A stretch of DNA of 64,000 nucleotides from Sphingobium sp. EP60837 (GCF_001658005.1 NZ_CP015987.1:62001-126000); one strand, 5' to 3'; numbered from the stretch's first letter, positions 25,838 through 34,827 are shown. Notes: generated by a model not told the origin, from the letters alone. Made by a program: numbers and translations.

Positions 25838-26286
25838 GGTCATTCGCCCGAGCATGCTCTGCTCCATTGTCCCGAGATGAAGTTGCTGATTTCTGGAAAT
25901 CAGGTACCGCCTGAAATCTCATCGAATGTTTCGGTACAGCCTCTAGAGCCCGCGGCAGATCCGCTCACTGACTGGCTGGAGACCCTTGAGGCGATCCGCC
26001 AAAAAGTATCGGACAATGTGCTCGTTCTTCCAGCCCATGGTAAACCGTTTCATGGTCTGCATGCCCGCATCGGTGCCTTGATCGAAGGCCATGAAGTCGG
26101 CCTCGCACACTCACGCTCGTTGAAACGCCGGAACGGGCGATCGACGTTTTTCCAGTCTTGTTCAAAGGCCAGACCGATCGAAGCGTTCTTGGTCTTGCCA
26201 CGGGCGAAAGCCTTGCCCATCTCGCCTGCCTTCGAAGCCGAAGGCTTGTGACGGACGAGGTCGAGGCTGCCGATGAGCCCGATTGA
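25838..26286 (+). pseudogene. C-terminal fragment of an MBL-fold metallo-hydrolase, frameshifted
   Basis: From 25838 the plus strand reads HSPEHALLHCPEMKLLISGN, then SVQPLEPAADPLTDWLETLE and VLVLPAHGKPFHGLHARIGA, which is the distal half of a metallo-beta-lactamase-fold hydrolase. The family position usually D in LISGDQ is N here. Near 26110 the frame changes to TLVETPERAIDVFPVLFKGQ and SVLGLATGESLAHLACLRSR, ending at 26286. The N-terminal half with the main zinc-binding HxHxDH motif is missing. It abuts the receptor scrap within 5 nt, so the junction near 25835 looks like a recombination point. Confidence 0.75.
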
Positions 26287-26432
26287 TCGGATTCTGCTCT
26301 AGCAAAACTCGCAGGACTGCCTGAAAGTATGGGATCCTTCTCCAGACAAGGGACGCGGCGCAGGCTCGCGGGTTGGAGACGATCCAACATCATGCCCGGT
26401 TCCTGCGCGCAACGCCGAATCGCCCCGATTTG

Positions 26433-28637
26433 TCATCCAAGATCGACGGCGATCACCTCATGGTAATCAATGAGCGGCACATCGACGATGACGCGCTCGC
26501 CATCGACCTGAATTGGAACATGGTCGCCACTAGATAGCCTGCGCACCTGCAAGGGCCGCGTGCCAGCCGGAAGCTGAAGGGCGACTCGATAAGGGCCTGT
26601 CGGGATCGCCGCACGATAGCTGCCCCGCATCGTCATGGGATTGTTGAGGCTAACCAGGTGCGCGGTGACAGAGTTTTTTTGACGCCAGTATGCGATGTCC
26701 ACCAACCCCGGCCCGTCAATCTGTAGCGGCTGCTGCTCGTCGTGCGCCCAGTCCACCATTGATTGCAGCAGGGTCAGATGATCACCATGCGACAGTTCGG
26801 CGAATGTGCGATCAATATCCATTGGCAGATAGACAACGCGGCCCTTACCGGCTTGGCGACAGATCGCCATGGGGATGTTGCTTTCCGTGCGGTCAGTATA
26901 GACCCGCTCCATCGGCAGGTCAGGGTAGGATGGCACCAGCGTCAGCGCCACCTCCGACGCATTGCGCGCCTTGACCGGTTGCCGCCGGATTGGGCCGATC
27001 GTCCGGCTGATCTCTGGCAACTTCGCCATCGCAGGGTGCGCGTGGTGGATTGTCAGATAGGCATTGCGGAGCGGTCCCTCCTCCTCACCTGTGATGGAGC
27101 AACCGAACAGGTCGGCCAGTGCAAAGTCTGGACGGCGCTGTCCATCGCCGTCGAACAGCGAGGTCTGATGCGTTGCGATCACGCAACCGCCGCGGGCGAC
27201 GAAGGCGCGGACTTGCTGGCACTGGGTATCGGAGAGCACGGCAGCATTGGCGAGGATCAGCGTTCTGAAGCGGGAGAGGCTTGCCTCGTCGAGGAAGCCG
27301 TCGTCGATCATGTCGAAAGGAATGCGGGACTCCAGCAGCGCCTGATAGAAGCCGCGCAAATGCCCATCCAAATCGTGCCGTTGCTTCCATCCGCCAAGGA
27401 AAGGTGGCGTGCGGGTCGATAGCACCAGCCCGACTCGCGCGAGATTATGCGTATTGCGCAGATAGCGGTCATTGGCGTGATGCCATTGATAGAGATCGCG
27501 AGCCACGTCCATCCAGCGCTTGTCCAGCGGCTTGCCGTTGAATTTAGTGATCCAGGGACGCGCTCCTTGCGCAATCGCGCCGGCTGCCCAGATACGGATT
27601 TCAGGCGCAGCCTGCACCGAATCCTTCCAGCGATAGGATTCCTCCACGCCGACGGAAATGATATGGCCGACAGGCTTGTCCTGCATGAACGCGCGCAGTT
27701 CGCGCGTATATCGGCCGGCACCCCATGCTTCAGGTCCTGGTGCCCATGGTGAGTTTTCGACCGATCGGGCCTGGCGGTCACAAAAGGCGATGGGAAGCCG
27801 TTGCGACAGACCGGGGCCATTCAGTTCGACCAGGCCGCGCCGGTCGCTGCCGGGAATGAAGCTGGCCGAAGGGCGATGCTTGCGCGCTGCAGCGTTCCAA
27901 CGGTCGATCAGCGCGAAAAGGCGGGTCTCCACCCAGGCGGCATAGCGGCGCCCCGCGGGTGTCGATGGATCCGGATCAAGCGGTATGTCCAGCCCCGACG
28001 CGGCCCGGTATTGCGTCCGGCAGCTTTCACAATAGCAGGTACCGCTTCCGTTCCAGCGATTGCCGAAAACGCCGTCAATGGGATAGCGCCGGGCAATCTC
28101 TTCAATCACCTTGGGCATCAGTTCGAAATTATAGGGGCCGTAAGCGCAGGTCAGCGTCAGATCGGGCGCGCTGCCGTGGCGCTTGCTCTTGCCATCTGGA
28201 CCAGTGAGTGCCCATTCGGGATGCGCGGCGGCAGCCGCTGCATTCATCGCGTGGGGATCGATGCGGGCAAGCACGCGCAGGCCCATCTTCTTGCAGGCGA
28301 AGACCATGTCGCCGAACGGGTCCTGCCCCCTGTCCACCCCTGGAGCCATGCCGTGATAGGCGATCGCCGTCGGATAGAAAGCGATCCCGCCACCAGCGCT
28401 CAGACATACCCCGTCGGCATGGATGTCCCGGAAATAATCGGTCCAGAATTTGGGATCGAAATGGCCGACGTCATCCTCTGTGAAGGCGAGCTGGAACCAG
28501 CGCATCGGTTCTGTCGCCCAGTCCGGCGCGACATCGCGGCTTGCGCGTGCGGCCATGGCGGGGTCGAGGCGGGAGAGAAGCGCTCCGCCGCTCAGTGCCA
28601 GCGCGGTGCGTCGGCTGACTGGCATGATGTCCGGCAT
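26433..28637 (-). CDS. GHL6-type putative glycoside hydrolase with trimerisation-like domain
   Basis: A 734-residue exported protein. Its N-terminus (PVSRRTALALSGGALLSRLD) is Tat-like. Residues about 45-330 match the hypothetical glycosyl hydrolase 6 barrel: YFRDIHADGVCLSAGGGIAF, FPTAIAYH-type surroundings, RYPIDGVFGNRWNGSGTCYC, and the conserved CYCESC cluster. A beta-galactosidase trimerisation-like domain (about 400-620, AFVARGGCVIATHQTSLFDG) and a C-terminal beta domain follow. The ATG at 28637 has AGGGAGAG upstream. A paralogue lies at 43555-45699. No GHL6 enzyme is confidently characterised to my knowledge, so the substrate is open. It is divergent from the propeller gene across a long palindrome. 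Confidence 0.72.
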   Translation of the reverse strand: MPDIMPVSRRTALALSGGALLSRLDPAMAARASRDVAPDWATEPMRWFQLAFTEDDVGHFDPKFWTDYFRDIHADGVCLSAGGGIAFYPTAIAYHGMAPGVDRGQDPFGDMVFACKKMGLRVLARIDPHAMNAAAAAAHPEWALTGPDGKSKRHGSAPDLTLTCAYGPYNFELMPKVIEEIARRYPIDGVFGNRWNGSGTCYCESCRTQYRAASGLDIPLDPDPSTPAGRRYAAWVETRLFALIDRWNAAARKHRPSASFIPGSDRRGLVELNGPGLSQRLPIAFCDRQARSVENSPWAPGPEAWGAGRYTRELRAFMQDKPVGHIISVGVEESYRWKDSVQAAPEIRIWAAGAIAQGARPWITKFNGKPLDKRWMDVARDLYQWHHANDRYLRNTHNLARVGLVLSTRTPPFLGGWKQRHDLDGHLRGFYQALLESRIPFDMIDDGFLDEASLSRFRTLILANAAVLSDTQCQQVRAFVARGGCVIATHQTSLFDGDGQRRPDFALADLFGCSITGEEEGPLRNAYLTIHHAHPAMAKLPEISRTIGPIRRQPVKARNASEVALTLVPSYPDLPMERVYTDRTESNIPMAICRQAGKGRVVYLPMDIDRTFAELSHGDHLTLLQSMVDWAHDEQQPLQIDGPGLVDIAYWRQKNSVTAHLVSLNNPMTMRGSYRAAIPTGPYRVALQLPAGTRPLQVRRLSSGDHVPIQVDGERVIVDVPLIDYHEVIAVDLG

Positions 28638-28705
28638 GATCTCTCCCTGTCGATATCCGTCATTGCCCTCTCCCTCTAGTCCAAGACGGCGTCGCCACAA
28701 TCAGC

Positions 28706-28746
28706 CATCCCACCATGCGGGAAATGGCTTGCCGCATGGTGGGATG
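28706..28746. promoter_or_regulatory. perfect 15-bp inverted repeat between divergent genes
   Basis: CATCCCACCATGCGG (28706-28720) and CCGCATGGTGGGATG (28732-28746) are exact complements around an 11-nt spacer. It lies between the GHL6 gene (start 28637, minus) and the propeller gene (start 28814, plus), 70 nt from each. The position is that of a shared operator for divergent promoters; no terminator is needed there. A regulator cannot be named. Confidence 0.65.
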
Positions 28747-28813
28747 GGCGCCGCCATTGCTTGACTGGCGATCAATCCCACGCTGGAGCGGGATTGAAAT
28801 AGGGAGAATGACT

Positions 28814-29881
28814 ATGAAGGTAAGCCAGTTTCTGGCAGCGATGGCCGCGCCGATGCTGCTGTCGTCGGCGCTGTCGGCGCAAACATTCACGCGCGGCGAT
28901 CCGGTTCCGGTGACCCTTCCACTCGGCAACAAGCCCGGCAATCCGATCCTGGACATGCCGCCTGGACAGCGCCTGATCTCGGCTTTCGGCGAGCGTCCGG
29001 TTTTCTCGCCAAAGGGAGACAAGCTAGCCTTTATCGGCAAGTCCTATGGCGACGCCTTCGAATATGACATGGCGACCGGTCAGATCCGCAATCTGACCGG
29101 CCACGCGCCAAGCGAGGGTTTTCTGCGGGTCCATTATATCGCGGACGGCAGCTTCGCGCTGCTGGGGCCCCGCATTTTGGGCAAGACGCGCGAGGAAACC
29201 CGTTTCAGCCGGATCGAACTGTTCTGGATGGACCCATCGGCGACCCGCGCGCCCGTGCCATTGGGTGTCACCATATTTGAAGGGATTGCGACCAGCCCGC
29301 GCAGCAACATGATTGCCTGGAGCGAGATGCGTCCTGCGGCGGCGGGAAAGCCCGCCGCGACAACGGTCTATACCGGCCGCATCGCGGTGCGAGATGGCGC
29401 AGCAAAGATGGAAGACAAGCGGGAAATCGTCACGACCACGGATTGTTTTGTGGAAGCCCAGGATTTCCTTCCGGGCGACAAGGGGCTGCTGATGCCCTGT
29501 TATGGATATGGCAAGGGACCTACAGGCGTTGAGACGCAGGTGATTTCCGTTGATTTCGAAACGAAGAAGATCACCCGTTATCCGACACCCACCACCCTTT
29601 ATGGCGAGGTTGAGGGGATTTTCCCGGACGGGCGCCGTGCGCTGGTCGAATGTGCCCAAGATCGCGCAAAGGGTATGGACCTGTGCGTTCTCGATCTCGA
29701 TCCCAGCAAGCCCCGCTACACGCGCATGACCGACATCGTCCAATATGGCGGCTGGAAATACGGTAACCCGGTGGTTCGACCCAATGGCCGCATGATCGCA
29801 GCGCAGGTAGGTTCCGCCGACGTCATCGACGCGGGTGTGGGGCAAGGCATCGTGCTGATGGATTTGGCGCCAGGGTTCTGA
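28814..29881 (+). CDS. periplasmic TolB/WD40-like beta-propeller protein
   Basis: A 355-residue exported protein. The signal peptide ends near residue 22 (SALSAQ). Repeated PD40-like blades follow, e.g. RPVFSPKGDKLAFIGKSYGD, GIATSPRSNMIAWSEM, EGIFPDGRRALVECAQ and NPVVRPNGRMIAAQVGSADV. It resembles the second propeller gene at 52273-53451 (blade order and the LFWM-x-S segment), and such proteins are linked to sugar-acid or oligosaccharide handling, including oligogalacturonate-lyase-like folds. ATG 28814 has AGGGAG at 7 nt, better than the ATG 6 nt earlier. It precedes the permease by 95 nt on the same strand. Enzymatic or binding role is unresolved. Confidence 0.7.
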   Translation: MKVSQFLAAMAAPMLLSSALSAQTFTRGDPVPVTLPLGNKPGNPILDMPPGQRLISAFGERPVFSPKGDKLAFIGKSYGDAFEYDMATGQIRNLTGHAPSEGFLRVHYIADGSFALLGPRILGKTREETRFSRIELFWMDPSATRAPVPLGVTIFEGIATSPRSNMIAWSEMRPAAAGKPAATTVYTGRIAVRDGAAKMEDKREIVTTTDCFVEAQDFLPGDKGLLMPCYGYGKGPTGVETQVISVDFETKKITRYPTPTTLYGEVEGIFPDGRRALVECAQDRAKGMDLCVLDLDPSKPRYTRMTDIVQYGGWKYGNPVVRPNGRMIAAQVGSADVIDAGVGQGIVLMDLAPGF

Positions 29882-29976
29882 ATTGGTCCAAAGGGGGCGG
29901 CGGGGCGGAGCGGTTTACCGGCTCCGTCCCGTTTGCGGCCCCAGGACCGGCATAGGATAGCGCAAAAGGTTTCGGG

Positions 29977-31650
29977 ATGATCTGGTCGCAAAATTATGAT
30001 CCGCTGGGCAGTGGCTGGCTGTCGGCGCTGGTTGCAGCGGTGCCTGTCATCGTCCTTCTTGGGGCGATCGGCCTGTTTCATGTCCGTGCGCATGTGGCCG
30101 CGCTGATGGGCCTGGCCGCTGGATTGCTGGTGGCGATTTTGGTATTCGGCATGCCTGCGGGGCTTGCCCTGCGCGCCGCCGGCTTTGGCGCGGCTTATGG
30201 GTTGTTGCCGATCGGCTGGATCGTGCTCAACATCATCTTCCTGTATCAATTGACCGAAGCGACCGGGCAGTTCCATGTGCTGCGCACAGCCATCACCACG
30301 ATTACGCCCGACAGCCGCCTGCAACTGCTGCTGATCGCCTTTTGCTTTGGCGCCTTTTTCGAAGGTGCGGCTGGTTTTGGAACGCCGGTGGCGGTGACGG
30401 GCGCCATGCTCATCGGGTTGGGGTTTACCCGGCTGCAGGCATCCGGCTTGTCGCTGATTGCCAATACTGCTCCTGTGGCGTTCGGGGCGCTCGGCACGCC
30501 GCTCGTCACTCTGTCCGGGGTGACGGGTCTTCCGCTTCTGGAACTGTCCGCCATGGTAGGGCGACAGATGACGCCTTTCGCCCTTATCGTGCCGATCTGG
30601 CTGCTCGTCGCTTATTGCGGATGGCGCCGGACGATGGAGGTGATGCCTGCCTTGCTGGTGGCAGGGACCAGCTTCGCCGCAGTGCAACTCGCGATATCAA
30701 ATCTGCATGGGCCTTGGCTGACTTCGATCGGCGCTGCGCTTGCCTCCATCGTCGCGCTCATCCTCTTCCTCAGGATATGGCAACCCGCGCGAATCATGGC
30801 AGTGAACGAAGCACCGCTGGCGCCTGGTGATGAGCGTGATGCAGCCGCTACGACCGACAGCGTGAGTGCGCCATCGGCAAGCTATGAGGCTGCGGCCGTC
30901 AAGCGGGCATGGATGCCCTGGATAATCCTGACCGCCTGCGTTTTCATATGGGGTCTGCCATTCGTGAAAGGCTCGCTCGACGACATCTTCGCGCTCCATC
31001 TGTCTTTTGCCGGGTTGGACGGCGTCATCCAGCGGTTACCTCCGGTCGTCACGCATCCTGAGTTCGAAAAAGCCGTCTATAATCTGAACATGCTTTCCGC
31101 CACCGGAACGGCCATTTTGGTGGCGGCGCTGCTGAGCGCAGCGTTGCTGCGCATTTCGCCGCGCCGATTGGGGACTATCTATGCTCGCACTTGGATAATG
31201 GTCCTGCCGTCCCTGTTGACGATCGCAGCGATGCTGGCCCTTGGCTATCTGACGCGTTTCGGCGGTATCGATGCCTCGATGGGCCTCGCATTCGCGGCAA
31301 CCGGGACGCTTTACCCCTTCTTCGGTACGATGCTGGGTTGGGTGGGGGTTGCGGTGACCGGGTCGGACACGGCGTCGAATGTCCTGTTCGGCGGTCTCCA
31401 GAAGGTGACGGCGGAGCAGCTGAACCTGTCGCCGGTGCTGATGGCGGGCGCGAACAGTGCAGGCGGCGTCATGGGCAAGATGATCGATGCGCAGAGCATC
31501 GTCGTCGCTTCGACCGCTACTCAATGGTTCGGGCAGGAAGGACGCATCCTGCGCCATGTCTTTGTGCACAGTCTGGCTCTGGGATCGCTGATAGGTCTAT
31601 TCGTGATGTTGCAGGCCTATGTTTATCCTTTCACCTTGCTTGTACCCTGA
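29977..31650 (+). CDS. lactate/glycolate permease (LctP family)
   Basis: A 557-residue inner-membrane transporter with about 12-14 hydrophobic helices. It carries the LctP signature FFEGAAGFGTPVAVTGAMLI and the downstream NTAPVAFGALGTPLVTLSGV. Family members take up L- or D-lactate or glycolate with protons. Its stop codon overlaps the glycerate kinase start (TGATG), so it is co-transcribed with glycerate kinase, hydroxypyruvate isomerase and tartronate semialdehyde reductase. In this setting a two- or three-carbon hydroxy acid such as glycolate or glycerate is a likelier cargo than lactate; that is inferred. Confidence 0.87.
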   Translation: MIWSQNYDPLGSGWLSALVAAVPVIVLLGAIGLFHVRAHVAALMGLAAGLLVAILVFGMPAGLALRAAGFGAAYGLLPIGWIVLNIIFLYQLTEATGQFHVLRTAITTITPDSRLQLLLIAFCFGAFFEGAAGFGTPVAVTGAMLIGLGFTRLQASGLSLIANTAPVAFGALGTPLVTLSGVTGLPLLELSAMVGRQMTPFALIVPIWLLVAYCGWRRTMEVMPALLVAGTSFAAVQLAISNLHGPWLTSIGAALASIVALILFLRIWQPARIMAVNEAPLAPGDERDAAATTDSVSAPSASYEAAAVKRAWMPWIILTACVFIWGLPFVKGSLDDIFALHLSFAGLDGVIQRLPPVVTHPEFEKAVYNLNMLSATGTAILVAALLSAALLRISPRRLGTIYARTWIMVLPSLLTIAAMLALGYLTRFGGIDASMGLAFAATGTLYPFFGTMLGWVGVAVTGSDTASNVLFGGLQKVTAEQLNLSPVLMAGANSAGGVMGKMIDAQSIVVASTATQWFGQEGRILRHVFVHSLALGSLIGLFVMLQAYVYPFTLLVP

Positions 31651-32972
31651 TGCCAGTGACGATCGATACGGTGCAGGAAGCACGAAGCCTTCTGAAGTTG
31701 CTGTTTGGCACAGCGCTGGACGCGGTGCGAGGCGATCATCTGGTCGAAAGCCTGGGCCCTCCCACTAAAACCGGGTGGTTCATTAAGAAAGACAGGCAGG
31801 CGATCGATTGGCCCATGGATCCCCGGGGGCGTCTGATCGTGATTGGCGCGGGCAAAGCGGCCGCGGCGATGGCGCAGGGCATTGAAACGCTATTCGGCGA
31901 CAGGATAGATGATGGTTGCATCATCGTGAAGCGCGATCATCGCGCGCCCTTGTACCGCATCCGGCAACTCGAGGCCGGGCACCCCCTGCCGGACGAGGCG
32001 GGTGTCGCGGCCACGGAGGAATTGCTGAGGACGGTGAATGGCCTGACCCGGAATGACAGCGTTATCGTTCTCCTCTCGGGGGGCGCGTCCGCCCTGCTTG
32101 TCGCGCCCGCGGCAGGCATCACATTATCGGAAAAGTCTTCGACCACCGAACTCCTGCTTCGGTCCGGCGCCTCGATTGAAGAAATCAATTGCGTGCGCAA
32201 ACAACTATCCCGGGTAAAAGGTGGGCAATTGCTCGACTATATCGCGCCTGCCGCCTGCCTTACGTTGCTCTTATCGGACGTGCCGAGCGGGGACCATGGT
32301 TCGATAGGGTCCGGGCCGACCATCCGCTCATCACCCGGCGGTGACGACCCGCTGGAGATCATCGCACATTACGGTTTGCTCGATCATATCCCTTCAGCCG
32401 TGCGCGCCCTGCTCGCCACGCCGCCAGCCCCTCTTCCGCATCGTGAGGTCAGCAGGGCCGACGTCGTGCTTCTGGGAGACAGCGGCAGCGCACTCGACGC
32501 AGTGCGACATGGCGCTCGGGATGCAGGGCTCGGCTTCCATGTCGTGAATCCAAACATGACCGGCAACACGCATGTGCAGGCCCGGTCGATGGCTGAAGTT
32601 TTGCGTAGTTGTCCTGCCGCGCAACGCCCTGCACTGTTTATATCGGCGGGCGAGACGACCTTGCACGTGACGGGCGACGGAAAAGGCGGACGCAATCAGG
32701 AATTCGCTCTGGTCGCCGCATTGGAGCTGGAGGCGGTCGAACGGGTCGCACTGCTCGCCGCTGGCACTGATGGAACTGACGGACCCACCGATGCCGCTGG
32801 AGCCTTTGCCGATGGCTCTCTGGTCGCGCGGGCGCAAGCTCTTGGCCTCAAGCCGCTCAAAATGCTCGCGCGAAACGACAGCTACACGCTGTTCAACATG
32901 ACACAGGATCTGCTGCGCACGGGTCCCACGGGGACCAATGTGATGGACCTTGTTCTTGGCATTGCATTTTAG
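31650..32972 (+). CDS. glycerate 2-kinase, MOFRL/GckA type
   Basis: A 440-residue cytosolic kinase that converts D-glycerate to 2-phosphoglycerate with ATP. It shows the class II signatures: LIVIGAGKAAAAMAQG, VLLSGGASALLVAPAAGITL, INCVRKQLSRVKGGQL, and the MOFRL-domain segment AGTDGTDGPTDAAGAFADGS. The start ATG at 31650 overlaps the permease stop by 1 nt. The hydroxypyruvate isomerase gene follows after 48 nt. A second kinase of the same family lies at 45843-47141 on the opposite strand, only moderately similar, so the locus has two glycerate kinases. Confidence 0.88.
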   Translation: MPVTIDTVQEARSLLKLLFGTALDAVRGDHLVESLGPPTKTGWFIKKDRQAIDWPMDPRGRLIVIGAGKAAAAMAQGIETLFGDRIDDGCIIVKRDHRAPLYRIRQLEAGHPLPDEAGVAATEELLRTVNGLTRNDSVIVLLSGGASALLVAPAAGITLSEKSSTTELLLRSGASIEEINCVRKQLSRVKGGQLLDYIAPAACLTLLLSDVPSGDHGSIGSGPTIRSSPGGDDPLEIIAHYGLLDHIPSAVRALLATPPAPLPHREVSRADVVLLGDSGSALDAVRHGARDAGLGFHVVNPNMTGNTHVQARSMAEVLRSCPAAQRPALFISAGETTLHVTGDGKGGRNQEFALVAALELEAVERVALLAAGTDGTDGPTDAAGAFADGSLVARAQALGLKPLKMLARNDSYTLFNMTQDLLRTGPTGTNVMDLVLGIAF

Positions 32973-33020
32973 GTGACTTGCCCGGGCGGCGTCCGAGGTC
33001 TGGAATAGGAGTGAATTTTC

Positions 33021-33803
33021 GTGGTTAAGCTTGCGGCCAACCTGTCCTTGATGTTCACGCACCTAGCTTTTCTCGATCGGATCAACGCGGCGGCAGATGC
33101 GGGTTTTCGTGGCGTCGAGTTCATGTTCCCTTATGAGTTTTCCGCCGATGAGATCGCCGCGCGAGCCGCTCGGAACGGTTTGGAGATCGTCCTTTTCAAT
33201 CTTCCCGCAGGTGATTGGGAACGCGGCCAGCGCGGAATCGGGGCGCTACCCGACCAGATCGATGAATGTCGGCGCGGGGCGGCTTGGGCGCTGGATTATG
33301 CGCGCCGTCTCGGGTGCCGCAGATTGCATCTCATGGCCGGGAAAGCGCCCGCCGACCCGCGAAACCGGAGAACGCTGGTCGATAATGTCGCCTTTGCCGC
33401 AGACCTGTTTGCACCTCATGGCATCGATTTGCTGATCGAGCCGATCAACACTCGCGTGGACATTCCCGGCTATTTTTATTCGACCAGCGAGGCGGCTCTC
33501 TCCGTCCTGAGCGAGGTGGGGCGGCCGAACACGAAGCTGCAATATGACATCTACCATATGCAGGTCATGGAGGGCGATCTTGCCCGCAACATCGAGCGTT
33601 TGTTGCCGGAAATTGGCCACATCCAGCTCGCCGACAATCCCGGACGCGCCGAACCGGGGACGGGCGAGATCAATTATGCCTGGCTGCTGCCCCATATCGA
33701 CGCCCTAGGCTATTCCGGTTGGATCGGGTGCGAGTATCGCCCGGCCGGGGATACAGCCGCTGGCCTGGGCTGGGCCGAACCATTTCTGAATCAAACAGGA
33801 TAA
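33021..33803 (+). CDS. hyi: hydroxypyruvate isomerase
   Basis: A 260-residue TIM-barrel enzyme interconverting hydroxypyruvate and tartronate semialdehyde. It opens VKLAANLSLMFTHLAFLDRI and has the family segments FRGVEFMFPYEF, DLLIEPINTRVDIPGYFYST, and QYDIYHMQVMEGDLARNIER, with metal-binding E, D and H residues in those stretches. It starts with GTG, preceded by AGGAG. The next gene, the reductase, begins 5 nt after its stop. Related enzymes decarboxylate 3-oxo sugar acids in apiose catabolism, so a different substrate cannot be excluded. Confidence 0.87.
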   Translation: MVKLAANLSLMFTHLAFLDRINAAADAGFRGVEFMFPYEFSADEIAARAARNGLEIVLFNLPAGDWERGQRGIGALPDQIDECRRGAAWALDYARRLGCRRLHLMAGKAPADPRNRRTLVDNVAFAADLFAPHGIDLLIEPINTRVDIPGYFYSTSEAALSVLSEVGRPNTKLQYDIYHMQVMEGDLARNIERLLPEIGHIQLADNPGRAEPGTGEINYAWLLPHIDALGYSGWIGCEYRPAGDTAAGLGWAEPFLNQTG

Positions 33804-33808
33804 TCGAC

Positions 33809-34693
33809 ATGAAGATCGGATTCATCGGACTAGGCATCATGGGACGGCCTATGGCGGGCCATCTGCTGGCGGCGGGGCACGGCCTTTACAGCTGCATCAA
33901 TCGCACGCCTCTTGCCGAGGAACTGCAAAAAGCAGGTGTCGTCACCTGCAGCGATCCCGCAGCGGTCGCGGCCGAGGTGGAATGCGTCATCCTGATGCTG
34001 CCGGACACGCCCGATGTCGATCATGTGCTGTTCGGTCCCGATGGTGTCACGACCGGATTGAGGCCGGGCACGATCGTCATGGACATGAGTTCGATCGACC
34101 CGATCGCAACTCGTGATTTCGCGAAGCGGATCGAAGATCTGGGCGGCGCCTACATCGATGCCCCGGTATCGGGCGGCGAGGTGGGCGCGCGCAACGCAAG
34201 CCTGACCATCATGTGCGGCGCGAAGGCCGAGACGTTCGAGAAGGTGAAACCGCTGCTCGAAGCCATGGGCAAGAATATCACGCTGGTCGGCAATGTGGGC
34301 GCGGGGCAGATCACGAAGGTCGCGAACCAGATCATTGTCGCGCTGAATATCGAAGCGGTGGCAGAAGCGTTGCTATTCGCATCGCGCGCCGGCGCCGATC
34401 CCGCCCGTGTGCGCGAGGCACTGATGGGCGGTTTCGCCGCGTCCCGTGTGCTGGAGGTGCATGGCCAGCGGATGATCGACCGCAGCTTTGCGCCCGGCTT
34501 CCGCCTCAGTCTGCATCAGAAAGACCTCAACCTGGCTCTGTCGGGCGCTCGCACGCTAAGCCTCTCCCTACCCGGCACGGCTTCTGCACAGCAGTTGATG
34601 AGCAGCTGCGTCGCGAACGGCGGTGGTGACAAGGACCATTCAGCTTTGGTCGAGGCGCTGGAACTGGCCGCCAATCACAAGGTCAGCGGTTAG
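33809..34693 (+). CDS. glxR: tartronate semialdehyde reductase
   Basis: A 294-residue beta-hydroxyacid dehydrogenase that reduces tartronate semialdehyde to D-glycerate using NAD(P)H. The Rossmann start is MKIGFIGLGIMGRPMAGHLL. The substrate-binding motif is DAPVSGGEVGARNASLTIM and the catalytic lysine lies in GAGQITKVANQI. Length and motifs match GlxR/GarR. It follows hydroxypyruvate isomerase directly, which completes a route hydroxypyruvate to glycerate to 2-phosphoglycerate with the kinase. Glyoxylate carboligase, the usual source of tartronate semialdehyde, is absent from the window. Confidence 0.9.
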   Translation: MKIGFIGLGIMGRPMAGHLLAAGHGLYSCINRTPLAEELQKAGVVTCSDPAAVAAEVECVILMLPDTPDVDHVLFGPDGVTTGLRPGTIVMDMSSIDPIATRDFAKRIEDLGGAYIDAPVSGGEVGARNASLTIMCGAKAETFEKVKPLLEAMGKNITLVGNVGAGQITKVANQIIVALNIEAVAEALLFASRAGADPARVREALMGGFAASRVLEVHGQRMIDRSFAPGFRLSLHQKDLNLALSGARTLSLSLPGTASAQQLMSSCVANGGGDKDHSALVEALELAANHKVSG

Positions 34694-34827
34694 ACCGAGC
34701 GTCAAATCTGCTGGCCGGTAAACGCCCGCAGATGTGCGTCACTCAACGGCCAGGGGAGCTGCGCCAATTCCTTATCGACATTTGCCGGCAAACAGGTCAT
34801 ACCAGTTTCAGGGCTGGAGCATTTGTC

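Noticed and set aside
30246..30554. Antisense frames within the permease and glycerate genes
   Set aside because: No motif, no ribosome site, and the sense strand is fully explained by conserved enzymes.
34794..34806. AGGTCATACCA upstream of the IclR gene as a third FCD operator
   Set aside because: Only GGT-N3-ACC is intact, one outer base is wrong, and such 6-base matches are common by chance.
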